Numbered from the stretch's first letter, positions 22,773-34,141 are shown. The stretch: 64,000 bases of DNA from Polyporus tsugae (GCA_024305745.1 JAHRBS010000005.1:248001-312000), one strand, 5' to 3'. A program made the numbers and translations. Notes: a model not told the origin generated them from the letters alone.

Positions 22773-23078
22773 GAGTCCAGTTCTACACCGCATTCACCTT
22801 CCCCAACATCCACCCCATGGCCGCCGCCTCGGACGTACCTATGCGTCAGCGTGTCGAGGGGTACGTCTCCAAGCTCCAGGAAGACATCGTCCGCGCCTTC
22901 GAGAAGCTCGACCCCAACGCCCCGTCCTTCAAGCGCGACTCCTGCCAGTGGCTCCGCGCCCAAGGCCGTGAAGTCCCATGCGTGTTCGCGGTGCCCGCAC
23001 CCGCGCCTGGAGTGGAGGCCGCACCCCAGGAGACAGTGCTGGAGAAGGCTGGGGTGAATATCTCCATCGTCCACGGTA
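22773..23078 (+). pseudogene. truncated 5' copy of the coproporphyrinogen III oxidase gene
   Basis: From the leader (agagtccagtt) through the ATG at 22817 to about 23078 the sequence copies the start of the HEM13 gene at 25331: about 85 codons, ending at the conserved AGVNISIVHG. Beyond that point it turns into unrelated sequence. The open frame runs on to 23284 but has no further similarity. The copy lacks the whole substrate-binding and catalytic core, so it cannot be an active enzyme. Small differences from the complete gene (DSCQWLRAQGRE against DSWLRAQGGRG) show that it has drifted. Confidence 0.85.
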
Positions 23079-23341
23079 CTTATGCGGGGGACGATACCGT
23101 CCTGGCGCGAGGCTGCTCGCGGCGTTCGAATCCGCTTCGCACTGCTCGGCGAGAATCTCCCGCTCACGTTGGCTCGTTGTCTACACACCTCAACACTTTC
23201 TGCAGGCAATGGCTGCCAGTTTCATCATGTCTCGAAATCAGCTGTAACTCATATGTGAAAATGACCCTTCATAATACTATGTAGTGCGTGGGGAAGTGAA
23301 GAAGACGCCTGGAAAGCTCCGATGAGTGTCGTTGCGCCGAG

Positions 23342-24228
23342 TCAGACCACCGACTTTTCCGTCTTCCTCTTCTCAACGGCGACAGTCGTCTTCATCCTCC
23401 CCATCTGTTCTCCACCCTCAACCCGTCCTTGACCCTCAGGCTGCCCCATGATCTCCATGAACCGTCTCGGGTACCCTGCCACCTTCTCTTCGATTTCGAG
23501 ATCAACCACCACATACTGCCGCCGCCGGTTGCCAACCATGAATGCCTCGAGTTCACAGATTAACATCTTGAGGTTGTGCACGTGCGGCGACAACAACATC
23601 AGGTCGGGCCCGCATACGAAAACGCTGAGGGAAACTGAGATGAAGGTTGAGAGCACGCCAACGATAGATGTCGCGATGAGGACTCCCTGTGGAGATGGTA
23701 GACCAAGTAGAAAAGAAATCGGCGAATCAGACAAAGGCCGGAGGTGAGCATGGTCGACTCACGGCTGAGGGCGGCGAAGAGGGTGATCGAGTCACAATCA
23801 TGCCCAGGGAGAAAGCGCTGGCGAGCATGTTGAAGAAAATCAGGACATACATGGCGCCGATGGTCCACAGCGCGGTAATTTCGGCTGTGTGCACGCCAAC
23901 GAATCAGCGCGAGTCTCCAGCCCAACTTGACCCTCCCCTTGACGAAATACTCACCAACGCTCTCTGCACCGTCCAACGCCAGCTTGGCCTCCTTCAGTGT
24001 GGGCTGTAGCCGCTCCTCCAACCTCTCCCCGGCGGCCCCTGTCAGCGTCATGGCCATGTCTGGGCCAGAGTGGGGCGACTCAGTGGGCGCAGCGTCAGTC
24101 CGCGGCGACATGATGTGGGCAGGCGGGGACAGCAGGAGGCTATCAGAAGCACCAGCGGGCTGGTTCGGGTTCGTCGTTGTGGACATGGGGTACCGGTTGA
24201 TAGCGTGGGTCTGGTCGCCGTAGGTCAT
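23342..24228 (-). CDS. small membrane protein with two TM segments, unknown function
   Basis: Three exons (24228-23955, 23884-23763, 23686-23342) give 246 aa with consistent phases. The N-terminal 85 residues are hydrophilic and P/S/T-rich. Two hydrophobic helices follow, one around residues 95-120 (MYVLIFFNMLASAF) and one around 133-158 (GVLIATSIVGVLSTFISVSLSVFV), separated by a short S/P-rich loop that spans an intron junction. The C-terminal 90 residues are charged and likely cytosolic. I do not recognise the family; uncharacterised basidiomycete proteins of this shape exist. Its upstream region abuts the truncated DUF4419 fragment at 24.4 kb, which may have replaced part of its promoter. 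Confidence 0.65.
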
Positions 24229-24421
24229 GGGCGGGGAGTTTTGGGGGTTGCTGGTGTTATACCCGTTTGTAGTGGCGTAGCCCCTGGGATAGATTTTGGA
24301 TCAGCCAAGCGAGTGATAGGGGAGGAGTGCTCCCAGGGTGGCGTCACGGTCATGCAATCAACACGTAGGGGTAAATGTTCGCGCAGGGGTACAGGATACA
24401 GGTGTTGCGCACCTGAGGGGG

Positions 24422-24930
24422 CCTCACACCCATGCTTGAGGACGGTCTCTGCGTTTGGAAAGCCGGCGCCGCCCTTCCGACGGTGTAAAGTGTTTGCTGG
24501 GTGAGAGGCGACTTTGAATGTCACTGGCATGACAGCTGGTTGGCGCGTTGGCAGGGGTGGTTGACGGTCAAGGACTTGAAAGGACAAGGAGAGGGAGGGA
24601 GAGGCCGAGTATGCGACAAACCAGTGTTTATTTGAGGAGTTACTGTCAGGATGCAGTATGTACGCGTGAGAGATGCAGTCACTGACGGTGCAAGTACTAT
24701 GTCGCACGAACACAGCATTTCTCGCGTACAGCACGAGCCTTGCCCCAAATGCAACTGTGCTTCGCATGAAAGCGAGGCAGACTGCGATCCCAGGACTCGG
24801 GGATGTGTCTGGTATTTGAGGATACGAGTGCCCCTTCGTGACCGCAGAACAGTCGAACAGAACTTACGGTATGTATATCAACGTCCGCGGGCATGTGGGT
24901 GACACTGGCGGTGGTAGTAAGCTAGTAGTA
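24422..24930 (-). pseudogene. third, truncated copy of the DUF4419 promoter and 5' end
   Basis: Read leftwards, 24930-24531 repeats the DUF4419 upstream region seen in both arms. The ATG at 24530-24528 then starts MPVTFKVASHPANTL... and keeps homology only through LKHGCE (about 24422). After that the frame continues without similarity. The fragment is closer to the arm 2 copy in its promoter. It shares about 70 bp beyond the arm 2 breakpoint with arm 1 (around the gaacagaacttacggtatgt sequence), so the three copies have different ends. Confidence 0.75.
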
Positions 24931-25330
24931 CCTCCTCATGGTGACGGTGGCTCGGGAATGCGGCAAGTCAATGATGTTCAACTTCAACTTTGCCACCGAT
25001 TTAGAGTGGAGGCCTAAGAAGTACTTAGACGAGGGAGAGACCAAGACGGTTGGCACGATCGAGCGTCTGGGGACAGTCCCGGACGGCTGCCCTTTCGTCC
25101 CCAGCATGCCCGCCGCTTTCCTCTCATCCTTCCACATCCTTGCCCGCTACACTCGAGAATAATTCTCATATCTGTACTTCGGTCCGTTTATCTCCTCGAG
25201 TCAACCGCCTGAGACAATCCACTCTCAGGGCGCACCGGTCGAGATGGGGCCGGATTGGGGCCGGATGGCGGCAAAAAGTCCGTAAAGAGTCCAGTTCCAC
25301 ACCGCATTCACCTTCCCCAACATCCACCCC

Positions 25331-26392
25331 ATGGCCGCCGCCTCGGACGTACCTATGCGTCAGCGTGTCGAGGACTACGTCTCCAAGCTCCAGGAACACA
25401 TCGTCCGCGCCTTCGAGAAACTCGACCCCAACGCCCCGTCCTTCAAGCGCGACTCCTGGCTCCGCGCCCAAGGCGGGCGCGGAGTCTCATGCGTGTTCGC
25501 GGTGCCCGCACCCGCGCCCGGAGTGGAGGCTGCGCCCCAGGAGACAGTGCTGGAGAAGGCTGGGGTGAACATCTCCATCGTCCACGGTATGCTTCCCCCA
25601 CCCGCGATCAAGCAGATGCGCGCGGACCACTCCACCATCCCCGACATCCAAACCGCCGTCCCCTTCTTCGCTGCCGGCATCTCCCTCGTCATCCACCCGC
25701 GCAACCCGCACGCTCCGACCGTCCACGCTAACTACCGCTACTTCGAGATCACCGAGCAGCCCACGGAAGAAGAGGCGGCGCAGGGCAAGCTCGGGAAGCT
25801 CATCGCGTGGTGGTTCGGCGGCGGAGCCGACCTCACCCCGTCGTACCTCTACGAGGACGACGCGGCGCACTTCCACAAGACCCTCAAGGCCGCGTGCGAC
25901 CCCCATGGCGCGGACGTCTACCCCGCCTTCAAGAAGTGGTGCGACGAGTACTTCCACATTTCCCACCGCGGCGAGTCGCGCGGCATCGGCGGGATCTTCT
26001 TCGACGATCTCTGCAACGAGCCGCACAAGCGGTTCGGCGAAGGCGCGGCGCGTCCGAAGACCCCGGACGAGATATTTGCGTTCATCAAGGCCGCGGGCGA
26101 CGCGTTCGTGCCATCGTACCTCCCCATCCTGGAGCGTCGCTACAAGACGCCTAGCACGGAGCACGAGAGGCGGTGGCAGCTCATCCGCCGAGGGCGGTAT
26201 GTGGAGTTCAACCTCGTGTACGACCGCGGGACGAAGTTCGGGCTCATGACACCCGGAGCCCGGATCGAGAGTATCTTGATGAGCCTGCCGGAGACGGCGC
26301 GCTGGGAGTATATGAGCGAACTGGGGACCGAGGCGGAGAGCAGAGAGGGCAAGTTGTTGGAGGTGTTGAAAACCCCTCGCAAGTGGGTGTAA
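25331..26392 (+). CDS. HEM13: coproporphyrinogen III oxidase (oxygen-dependent)
   Basis: Intronless, 353 aa, the usual length for the fungal enzyme. It oxidatively decarboxylates coproporphyrinogen III to protoporphyrinogen IX in haem synthesis, using O2; fungal enzymes are mainly cytosolic. Family signatures are all present: AGVNISIVHG near residue 80, VHANYRYFE at about 131-139, WWFGGGADLTP from 160, EYFHISHRGESRGIGGIFFDD, RRGRYVEFNLVYDRGTKFGL and the RIESILMSLP block near the end. The start ATG follows a CACCCC context, and no earlier in-frame ATG fits. A truncated 5' copy lies 2.5 kb upstream in the same orientation. This complete copy appears to be the functional gene of the window. Confidence 0.96.
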   Translation: MAAASDVPMRQRVEDYVSKLQEHIVRAFEKLDPNAPSFKRDSWLRAQGGRGVSCVFAVPAPAPGVEAAPQETVLEKAGVNISIVHGMLPPPAIKQMRADHSTIPDIQTAVPFFAAGISLVIHPRNPHAPTVHANYRYFEITEQPTEEEAAQGKLGKLIAWWFGGGADLTPSYLYEDDAAHFHKTLKAACDPHGADVYPAFKKWCDEYFHISHRGESRGIGGIFFDDLCNEPHKRFGEGAARPKTPDEIFAFIKAAGDAFVPSYLPILERRYKTPSTEHERRWQLIRRGRYVEFNLVYDRGTKFGLMTPGARIESILMSLPETARWEYMSELGTEAESREGKLLEVLKTPRKWV

Positions 26393-27460
26393 CGTGCCCA
26401 TGTTGTCGATAGAAGTATTTTTGTGAGTAATTCTCCGTGTCACCCTATCAAGTACTGCGATGCTGACATGTGTATCTGTAGCATATGTACGTATAGTCAG
26501 TGTTGACAAAAGCTGTCTCCCCAAGGACTGTCTGTGACACGCGTCGCGACCGCCCCGCTCACTTGAGCACGGGAGTGTGTGAGGATGATGGTGCGTGCGC
26601 GCTATACCCGGATTGCTAGGCTGCCATTAGACAGGACCAGGACCAGGATGATGATATGTTCCTGCCTTCATTCATCGCTGACTTCGGACGATCGCCAAGC
26701 TTCCGTGACAGCATGAGCGGAAGGAGGCGTGAATCGAATCGTCCAAGCTTGTGTCGCGTTCCTTGTCTCGCTTGATTGTGTACCGATGTATCATCCTTGA
26801 CGCTGGATGACGGATATGTAGCCTTATTTCTTCTAACATTTCGTGCGCGTTTAGCATGGGACCAGGATGGGTTGAGGTCACGCTCAGTCGCTCGGTGAGC
26901 GGCTTTGGACAGGCTGCATACTTATAGGCTATGGCATAAGTACCGAGGAACATGTTTGCCTTTCGACATGTCGCACATTGACAACCGTCGCTCTAAAGGC
27001 AAATGGGCAACTTTATTAGCATCGTTCCATGTTATGGCCCGATCAATATTAAGCGGCGAGGACAGACTCAGACTGCGCGAGCATGCCGTGCTAGTGCCGC
27101 GCTAGCAATGTTGCGACCTGCTTGGTCTGACCTATATCCTCATCATGGATCACAAGCAAGCTTGAACATGCACACACCCAGCCAATCGCACAAGGTCACC
27201 GGAGTAAGTGAAGCGTAAAGCTAGTTTATCGCGGTGATTTTGAATGAAGCTGATGCCTGGAAGCAGGAGTCAATGAAGGCAAACTACTGCCTGGAATGGA
27301 TGTTTGAATATGTGTTCTTAATGTCGCCACCGAGAGGCGTCAGGGAGGCATGCACTTTGAAGCCTCGGCTGAACACGTTACGCGACGGTGGGCCACATGT
27401 GCACACCCCGCCGTCGGTTCGTTGACCACGAGAAGGTGTACAAGCCCCCTCGGATTCAGG
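26393..27460. other. intergenic, no gene seen
   Basis: About 1.1 kb between HEM13 and the secreted-protein gene. Only short open frames are present. I found no RNA gene or cassette fragment in it. The last 100 bases serve as the promoter of the next gene. Confidence 0.45.
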
Positions 27461-27466
27461 TATAAA
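27461..27466 (+). promoter_or_regulatory. TATA box of the secreted-protein gene
   Basis: TATAAA lies 73 bp before the ATG at 27534, a usual spacing for a strongly regulated fungal gene. Confidence 0.55.
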
Positions 27467-27533
27467 TGCACAGCATGCAGCTGGAGGAAAATCAGCGACC
27501 AGTTGCAGTCCAACCTATTACACTCACAGCATC

Positions 27534-28215
27534 ATGAAGTCCTTCTTCGCCCTCGCGACCACCGTCGCTCTCGCCCTCGCACCCTGCGCCATGGCAAACC
27601 CCGTCCCACCTGGTGCACCTGTGCACTTCTTTACCACCCTCCGTCAGTCATCGTTCCTGTTCCCCGACTGCCGAGAACGTTGCTCACCGCTAACGTACGC
27701 ATCGCCCTCGTATACAATAGGCGGTGGCCTCGTCTTCGGAGCCACCAGGGGTCGCCCCGCCCCCGGCGCACAACTGGTTATCGCCCCCGCCGGCGACGGC
27801 TCCCCAGCGGACCCGACCACGTTCGCGCTCGCCGCGGGGACCGACCGCGCCCCCGCTCACATCCGCCTCCTCGGAGGGCACCCGGACCAGCCGCTCTGCG
27901 TGACGGGGCGCGGCGCGGGCGGACCCGCCGCTCCCAACCGTCCCGCCACCGTGGACAGGTGCGACGGCGAGGATCGCGAGCAGTACTGGTTGGTCCGTGG
28001 AAGGGGGCCCACCACCGTCTCCAACACCCGTGGGGAGTGCATCACCATCCCGAGCGGTGGGCCGTCCGTGGGCCAGCAGGTGCGTCTTAAAGTTCGCGAT
28101 GAGACCAAGGGTTGAAGCCAAGTTGAGGGGTCGGTCGCTGACGGTGGATCAATAGGTGATTATCGCACCATGCGAGGATACTCCAGAACAGTTCTGGAAC
28201 CCGGTTCAAGCGTAG
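27534..28215 (+). CDS. small secreted ricin-B/beta-trefoil-like protein
   Basis: Three exons (27534-27642, 27721-28079, 28156-28215) give 175 aa. The first about 21 residues form a clear signal peptide (MKSFFALATTVALALAPCAMA). The mature part has beta-trefoil hallmarks: a CVTG strand, a paired EDREQYW (Q-x-W) turn, a GECITI strand, and a closing EQFWNP reached only through the last exon. Four to five cysteines could pair. Ricin-B-like domains often bind sugars, but small fungal ones may have other roles, so lectin activity is inferred, not shown. The first intron starts GTCAGT, a slightly weak donor, with a good branch site (ctaac). A TATA box precedes the gene. Confidence 0.7.
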
Positions 28216-28552
28216 GGCACCGTCGACATTGGTCTTATCGTGATAAGGAGATGATATGTACTACCTACTTGCATCGTTAGCGCATTCAATTCAATTCTGC
28301 GAAACTCACGAGGGCTACTAAGAATGTTGCTCACCTATATCACTGGTTAAAAAGCGAGTGCCTCGATATCTGGAGTGGTGGAACGAATTCTGCGGGATAC
28401 TATAGTGCTTACTGTGAGAACATGTGACAAGCGAACCTGGGAAAAATATTCAGCTACAACGGTCAACAGAACGCATAACGTACGGGGCGGCCCGCCGAGA
28501 CTTTGAGTGAGGCTGGTGGGACTACCGCGATGATCCCGGATCGCAGTAGTAA

Positions 28553-28718
28553 CCGGAGGCTGTCTGTGCATTCATCAAAGTAGTTATAGAGGGATCGCCC
28601 GACGGCGTTATCGGTGAGGTTGTGAGGGAGGTACCGGACGGCGGAGGACGTGGCAGAATGTCTTGAAGAGTTTTGCGTCGCTGAGCAGCGTGTGCACGGA
28701 GACGAACTGCCATGTACA
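28553..28718 (-). pseudogene. FunK1 kinase relic
   Basis: Read leftwards, this short stretch matches the start of the last FunK1 exon: a WQFVSVHTLL-like piece, then a piece matching LPHNLADNAVGR and the following FDDYTD region, with the frame broken and an internal deletion between them. No other part of a kinase gene surrounds it. It resembles the outer FunK1 genes at about 12.1-12.3 kb and 48.6-48.8 kb more than the inner ones. Confidence 0.75.
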
Positions 28719-29090
28719 GCAGTCGGGGAAATAGATTATCTCCGTGCAGAGACTCTTCCGCCGCGTATATGCACCCGAAGGTACTCGAGAAGCTGTCTTC
28801 ACAACGCCTTGCGTGACCTTGTACAGAATCGCAAGCAGGGAATAACAGGTGGTCTCAAGTCTGGTACGGTGTGCCAAACAAAGATTTACGCATGGATTCG
28901 TGTTCCTGTGACAACTCGGACACTTAGATAGAAATGTCCAGTGATATGAAAGATTAGACAACATCGAACGTAGTACAGCGCAGTACGAGCACGACATGGG
29001 TACAATATAGCTGCAACAAGAGTAGGGGTATGTGAGCAAGGGTATCCGTATAGCAAAAGGGAGATGAGAAACAAACGCAATGCAGGTTTG

Positions 29091-30379
29091 TCAGTTGAGA
29101 TTCTGGAGCTTCGACCACTCCTTGTCGTTGGTGTTGAAGTCGATCCCCTTCTTCCTCCACCACTCACGCGCCTTCTCCCCTCCACCGATCGCGTCCTCCA
29201 ATGCCTCCTCGATGTCGCACATGCGATACTGGATGGGCAACCCGCTTTTGTCCCACCATTCAAGCACCTCCGGGCGATTATGTCGTGATGCTCCAGTCAG
29301 AGCCTCCTGGTCGAAAATCATCTGCAGCCCACTCCCCAGCCACCACTGCAACACCTCGACCTTCCCGTGGCATGAGGCATGGTAGAGCGCTTGTCGATCG
29401 TACTTCGGCTCGAGCTGAGAGCTCGCCCACCACTCGAGGGCCTCGACATGTCCGGCGGTGCTCGCCATGTCCATGACGCGTCCGATCTTCAGCGACAGCT
29501 TCCACGCAGGGTCGGCCGATTTGTCTTTCCACCACTCGAGGACCGCGATGCGGTTTTTGGAGGAGGCGCTCTCGAGCGCGGCTTCAGTGTACTCGAGCGA
29601 GATGCCCGAATGGAGCCACCAGTCTAATGACGGCACCATTCCATTGCGGGACGCGCCGTCTATAGCCTCTTCGACGGAGTTCCGTGTCGGGAGGGGAAGG
29701 ACGTTGGGATGCAGGTCGTGTGCGTGCTTCCACCAGGACAACACGGCGGTTCGACCATGGAGCGACGCGGTGATGGGGAGGAGGTCGTCCTTGTACATGG
29801 AGAGGAAGAGAGACCGGTGATAGGCGAAGAAGTATTCTAGGACATTGACGTAGCCGAAGCGCACCGCAAGCACCGCGCTGACACGGGTCGGTTCGTTGCT
29901 GGCGGGGTCGGAGGCGCGGATGAGGGGGATGTAGCCGGAGATGATCGCGTGGTCGCATGCGTTTGCATGCGCCCACGGCGGGGGCTGGGGGAGAGAGGTG
30001 GGCACTCCTACCGCTTTGGCGAGCTCCCAGTCGCCGACATGGTCCATGATCTCGGCGAGAACCTCGACTGGGAGATCGGGTGCGAGCACCTGCCGGACTC
30101 GGGGTCGCTGGGAGTCCTGCTGGTCTGCAGAGCCGCTAGGTTGTCCAGCACCATCCTTGACAGGGAAATGGTAGTTGTGGACGTCAAACTGCGCAAGGCG
30201 CGATGCTAGCTCTGCATCGGTGCCGGTCGTTGGCAGCTGACGGACTTTGAGGAACAGAAGGAGTTGTTCATGAGTGAGGCGACAGTATGCGTCTTGCACT
30301 TGATCTAAAGCGTTATCATACGTCTGCTACGTCGTCAGTATTCCTATGGGAGTGCTGACCCAAGTGTACTCACAGCCAT
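29091..30379 (-). CDS. SAP-like and ankyrin-like repeat protein
   Basis: A 6-nt first coding exon (30379-30374, ATG GCT) joins across a 50-nt intron to 30323-29091, giving 412 aa; if this junction is wrong, translation starts at the ATG at 30299. Residues about 15-55 (LTHEQLLLFLKVRQL...ELASRLAQFD) resemble a SAP helix-extended-helix, a DNA/RNA-binding motif. Next is a short PVEVLAEIMDHVGDW segment resembling an F-box-like helix. The rest is seven or so degenerate ankyrin-like repeats, each carrying a VLEWW or similar tryptophan pair (VLSWWK, SLDWWL, VLEWWK, ALEWWA, VLQWWL, VLEWWD). Such SAP-WW-repeat proteins are repeated in polypore genomes; their function is unknown. Repeats suggest protein binding. 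Confidence 0.75.
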
Positions 30380-30850
30380 GCGCCGAAGATGCTCTCGAGT
30401 GCGGCTCCTTCTTCAGACCTGGATGGTTCAGGCCAGGGCTCTGTGGACGTCCGTAGTTGTCAGTTTCCAAGCAGTCGCGAAGTTGAAGTGACCAGCAGTT
30501 ACCGAAAATCACCAACGGGTGTGAGGGAGAAGAGGATGGGGAGGTCGAGGTCAAGAATCAAGGCCTAGCTAGCACTAGCCTGCAATGTGGATCTTTACCT
30601 GATCTTATGGCCCGCTTGTGGCCCGCATTGATCTGCTCACCTTGACGTAATAGCTTTGTAAGTCCGCGGTCACTAACCTGGGATTAAGTACTTTAAGTAA
30701 TACTGATAATCAGCCAGAACCCCATAATAGGGTTAGGGTCCCTCCTCAGGTATGGGGTTAGCCGACGTGGCCCAACGTGTCCAACCGACGACTCACCGTC
30801 TTCGACATCCTCCTCGACCTCCATCCACATCATCCCCACCATCCCCGACG

Positions 30851-33800
30851 ATGAGGTCAACAAAGAGGAAGTCGCGTAAGGCGAGCTTGGCAACATTCTG
30901 TGTCGTTGCACTCGCTGCCATTGCCAACGCGAACCCAAACGTGAGCATATAACCAGTATTCCAGTGTGCACTAACCTGACCTCCTCACAGGATGCATCAA
31001 ACAAACGCGGAGACGCGGTCGAGGCCATTGACCCTGCCGCCGAAGGTATGTTGTTATCTTACTCACACACGATATGGCCCTAATTCTAATGGTGCAGCAT
31101 CTAGGGCTTACAAGCAGGCCATGTCCACACTCGCCACTCTGACGGCCCTTCCTCCCATGCAGTCGGAAGAGCCTACGCACCATTCCACCCACATTCCCCT
31201 CTCATCTTTCTTGCCGAGCATCCAAGGCCAGGGCCCCATTGCTAGTGCGCTTCGAATATTGGTCAAGCTCCGCAATCAGTCCTGGCTACCGGGTTTCATG
31301 ACGGACTACCTCGGACGCGAGCGTTCGAATGGGAAGAAGAAGGACGAGGAGTTGAAGGGGAGGGCAGTGAAGGTTATTGACCTCTTGCAGCATGCGGCGG
31401 AGCTCGGGCATACAGATGCACTCTACACGCTTGGTCAAGTATCTTTAGTGAGTGCAATTCCGTCTCGCACGTTCATCTGCGTCCTAACACCCGGAACCTA
31501 GTTCCCACCCAATTCATACTTTCCCACAAACCCCTCAACAGCATACGAGTCCTTCCACACGCACGCACAGATTACCGGTAACGCTTCATCGCAAGCTGTT
31601 GTCGGTTTCTTCCACAGCACAGGATACCACAGCGTCGTACCCGTCGACCAAGCCAAGGCGCAGCTCTACCTCACATTCGCGGCACATGGAAGCCACAAAG
31701 GCTCACAGATGGGACTGGGTTACAGGCACTGGTCGGGAATCGGAGTGGCGGAGAACTGTATGGTAGCACTAGATTGGTATGAGGATGCGGCAGAACAAGG
31801 TGCGTTGGTGTCTCGTTAGACACCCTATGTCCATTCATGTCCCTCCAGCCATGGCGAAGTTCCTTTCCGGGCCTCCCGGAGGAAGGACTCTTCCGCTTCA
31901 GCCACCACGTCTATCCGATCTCGACGGGGGCATATACGGTCCCGGCGCGAGCGTGGCTTCGACCGGTCTCAACGCGGGCCGCGCCGTGATCAAGACTGCA
32001 AATGCTCGTGCGGCGGGGGAAACCTGGGAGGATCTTTTGGAATACTACCTTGTGCGTCCCTTCCACTTTTTTTTTTTTTTTCGTCTTGGGTCTGTGTTGA
32101 CGTGCTGCAGTTCAATGCGGATCGCGGAGAGGTCGACTTCGCGTATCGTCTTGGCAAGATCTTCTACCAAGGGAGCATCTACGGTGCGCCTGGCGGGATA
32201 GCATCAGGCGGCGACGGCGCGTCCGCCATCCCGCGGGACTTCCACCGCGCCCGCTACTACTTTCTCCGCATCGCCCAGCAAATCTGGCCTCGGGACCCCG
32301 CGAATCCACGACAACACGACCGGCCGCCTAAAGGCGAGGCCCCTGCTCAAGCCGGGTATGCCGCGCTCGCGGCTGGCTACCTCGGGCGGATGTACCTGCG
32401 CGGTGAGGGTGTGAAGCAGGACCCAGTGCTCGCGAAGATGTGGTTCGAGCGTGGTGCGGACTATGGGGAGAAGGAGTCGCACAACGGGCTAGGTATTATC
32501 TGGCGCGACGGGCTCGTAGACGGCAAGCAAGACATGAAGAAGGCGCTCGCGCATTTCAGTGCCGCCGCGACGCAGGAGCTTGCGGAGGCTCAGGTTCATA
32601 TCGGCAAAGCACACTATGGTGAGCGTTAGTATAAAGTTTTATGAACAATCTAATTTGACAACGCGTGTAGATGCCGGTGACCTGAAGCTCGCGACCGCGT
32701 ACTTCGAGACCGCCCTCCGCCAAGGTTCTCCGTTCGAGGCGTACTACTATCTCGCGGACATTCAGGCCAGACAAGCGCGCAACGCACTCATCCCCGCCGA
32801 CATTGCGGGCAGCTCATGTGCTGTTGCCGTGTCGTTCTACAAGCTCGTGGCGGAGCGTGGCACCTGGGAGGAAGATCTGCTCAGAGATGCCGACTATGCG
32901 TGGAGCCTCGGGACCGGGAGGGGCAGTGAGATGGCCATGCTCAGATGGTGGATGGCCGCGGAGCGTGGCCTCGAAACTGCGCAGAACAACTTGGCTTATG
33001 TCCTGGATCAAGGTATATTGTCTGTGCTTGTTACAGATCGCGTAGAGCTAATCGGATGCCATGTAGACAAGAGCATTCTACGCTTCACGCGATTTGCCCC
33101 TCAGTCCCCCTCCAATGACACTGCCCGCCTGGCGCTGACGCAGTGGATCCGATCTGCTGCCCAGCGGAACGTCGACGCTTTGGTGAAAGTGGGCGATTAC
33201 TACTACCACGGCTTAGGCGTGCCGGAAGAGCCAGAGTCTATCCGATGGGAGAAGGCTGCTGGATACTACCAGTCTGCGGCCGACACCCAGATGAGCGCGC
33301 TCGCGATGTGGAATTTGGGTTGGATGTACGAGAACGGCATTGGCGTACCCCAGGTACGTGTAGTCTGCCTTGGACGATGGCGGACAACTGCTGACACTAA
33401 GAGGAACGATAGGACTTCCACCTCGCCAAACGGCATTACGACCTCGCGTACGAAACCAACTCCGAGGCGTACCTCCCCGTCCTCCTGTCCCTCCTCAAGC
33501 TCCATGCGCGCAGCATCTGGCACACCCTCATGGGCGGCAAGGGCGGCCTCACGATCTGGGACGGTGAGGAGGAGGAGACCACCCGCTCGTACTACGACCA
33601 ACCCGAGATCGAAGGCGGCAACGCCCAGGACGCAAGCCAGCGCTCGCTCGACGAAGGCGAAGAATTCGCTGATGACGGGCCGTGGTACATGGGCAGAGCG
33701 CGGGAGGAGTTCAACCGCCGCAAGCGCGGGCAGCCCGACGCCGGCGAACGCGAACGCGAGCGGCGCACGCAAGAGGAAGACCCGGTGCAATGGGCGCGCG

Positions 33801-34141
33801 AGCGGCGCCAGGCGGACGCTGATAGGGAGAGCGCGGACTTTGGGCCTGAGGACTACTTCGACGGCGCGATGCGTGGGCAGCGGTACCGAGAGGAAGAGGA
33901 GGTGGACGAATTCGCGGAGACGATGCTGCTGGTCGTGCTGTGCTTGATGGTGTCCGTGCTGCTGTATGTGCGCGGGCGGTGGGTGGACCGAATCAGGCGC
34001 GAGGAGGAGCGGAGGCGGCAGGGTGCGGGGGGTCAGCAGGGTCAGCAGCAGCAGCAGCAGCAGAATCAGGGTCAGGGGGCAAATGGCGTGTTCCCTCCGC
34101 CTGGGGACCCAGCGAGAGACGGTTGGGCTATTCTGCGGTAG
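30851..34141 (+). CDS. HRD3: HRD3/SEL1L-type ERAD adaptor with Sel1 repeats
   Basis: Nine exons (30851-30940, 30991-31045, 31098-31447, 31502-31799, 31849-32051, 32111-32618, 32671-33012, 33067-33353, 33413-34141) give 953 aa with exact phases. HRD3 partners the HRD1 ubiquitin ligase in the ER membrane and recruits misfolded luminal proteins. The N terminus has a signal peptide (SLATFCVVALAAIANA). Many Sel1 repeats follow (ALYTLGQ, GLGYRHWSGIGV, GYLGRMYLRGEGVKQD, NGLGIIWRDG, NLGWMYENGIGV). A single TM helix lies near residue 880 (MLLVVLCLMVSVLLYV), then a basic stretch and a glutamine-rich cytosolic tail encoded partly by a CAG run. The order signal peptide, Sel1 repeats, C-terminal TM is diagnostic. 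An acidic/arginine-rich insert of about 90 residues precedes the TM helix. Confidence 0.92.

Noticed and set aside
23110..23150. tRNA B-box-like GTTCGAATCC
   Set aside because: The flanking bases do not form a five-pair T arm, no A box lies at the right distance, and the surrounding sequence does not fold as a cloverleaf.
24225..24767. 180-codon open frame on the minus strand as one gene
   Set aside because: Only the part from 24530 to about 24422 matches DUF4419; the rest is unrelated sequence after a breakpoint, so it is a fragment, not a gene.
25487..26524. 345-codon open frame on the minus strand
   Set aside because: Antisense to HEM13, arginine/leucine-rich and without any family motif.
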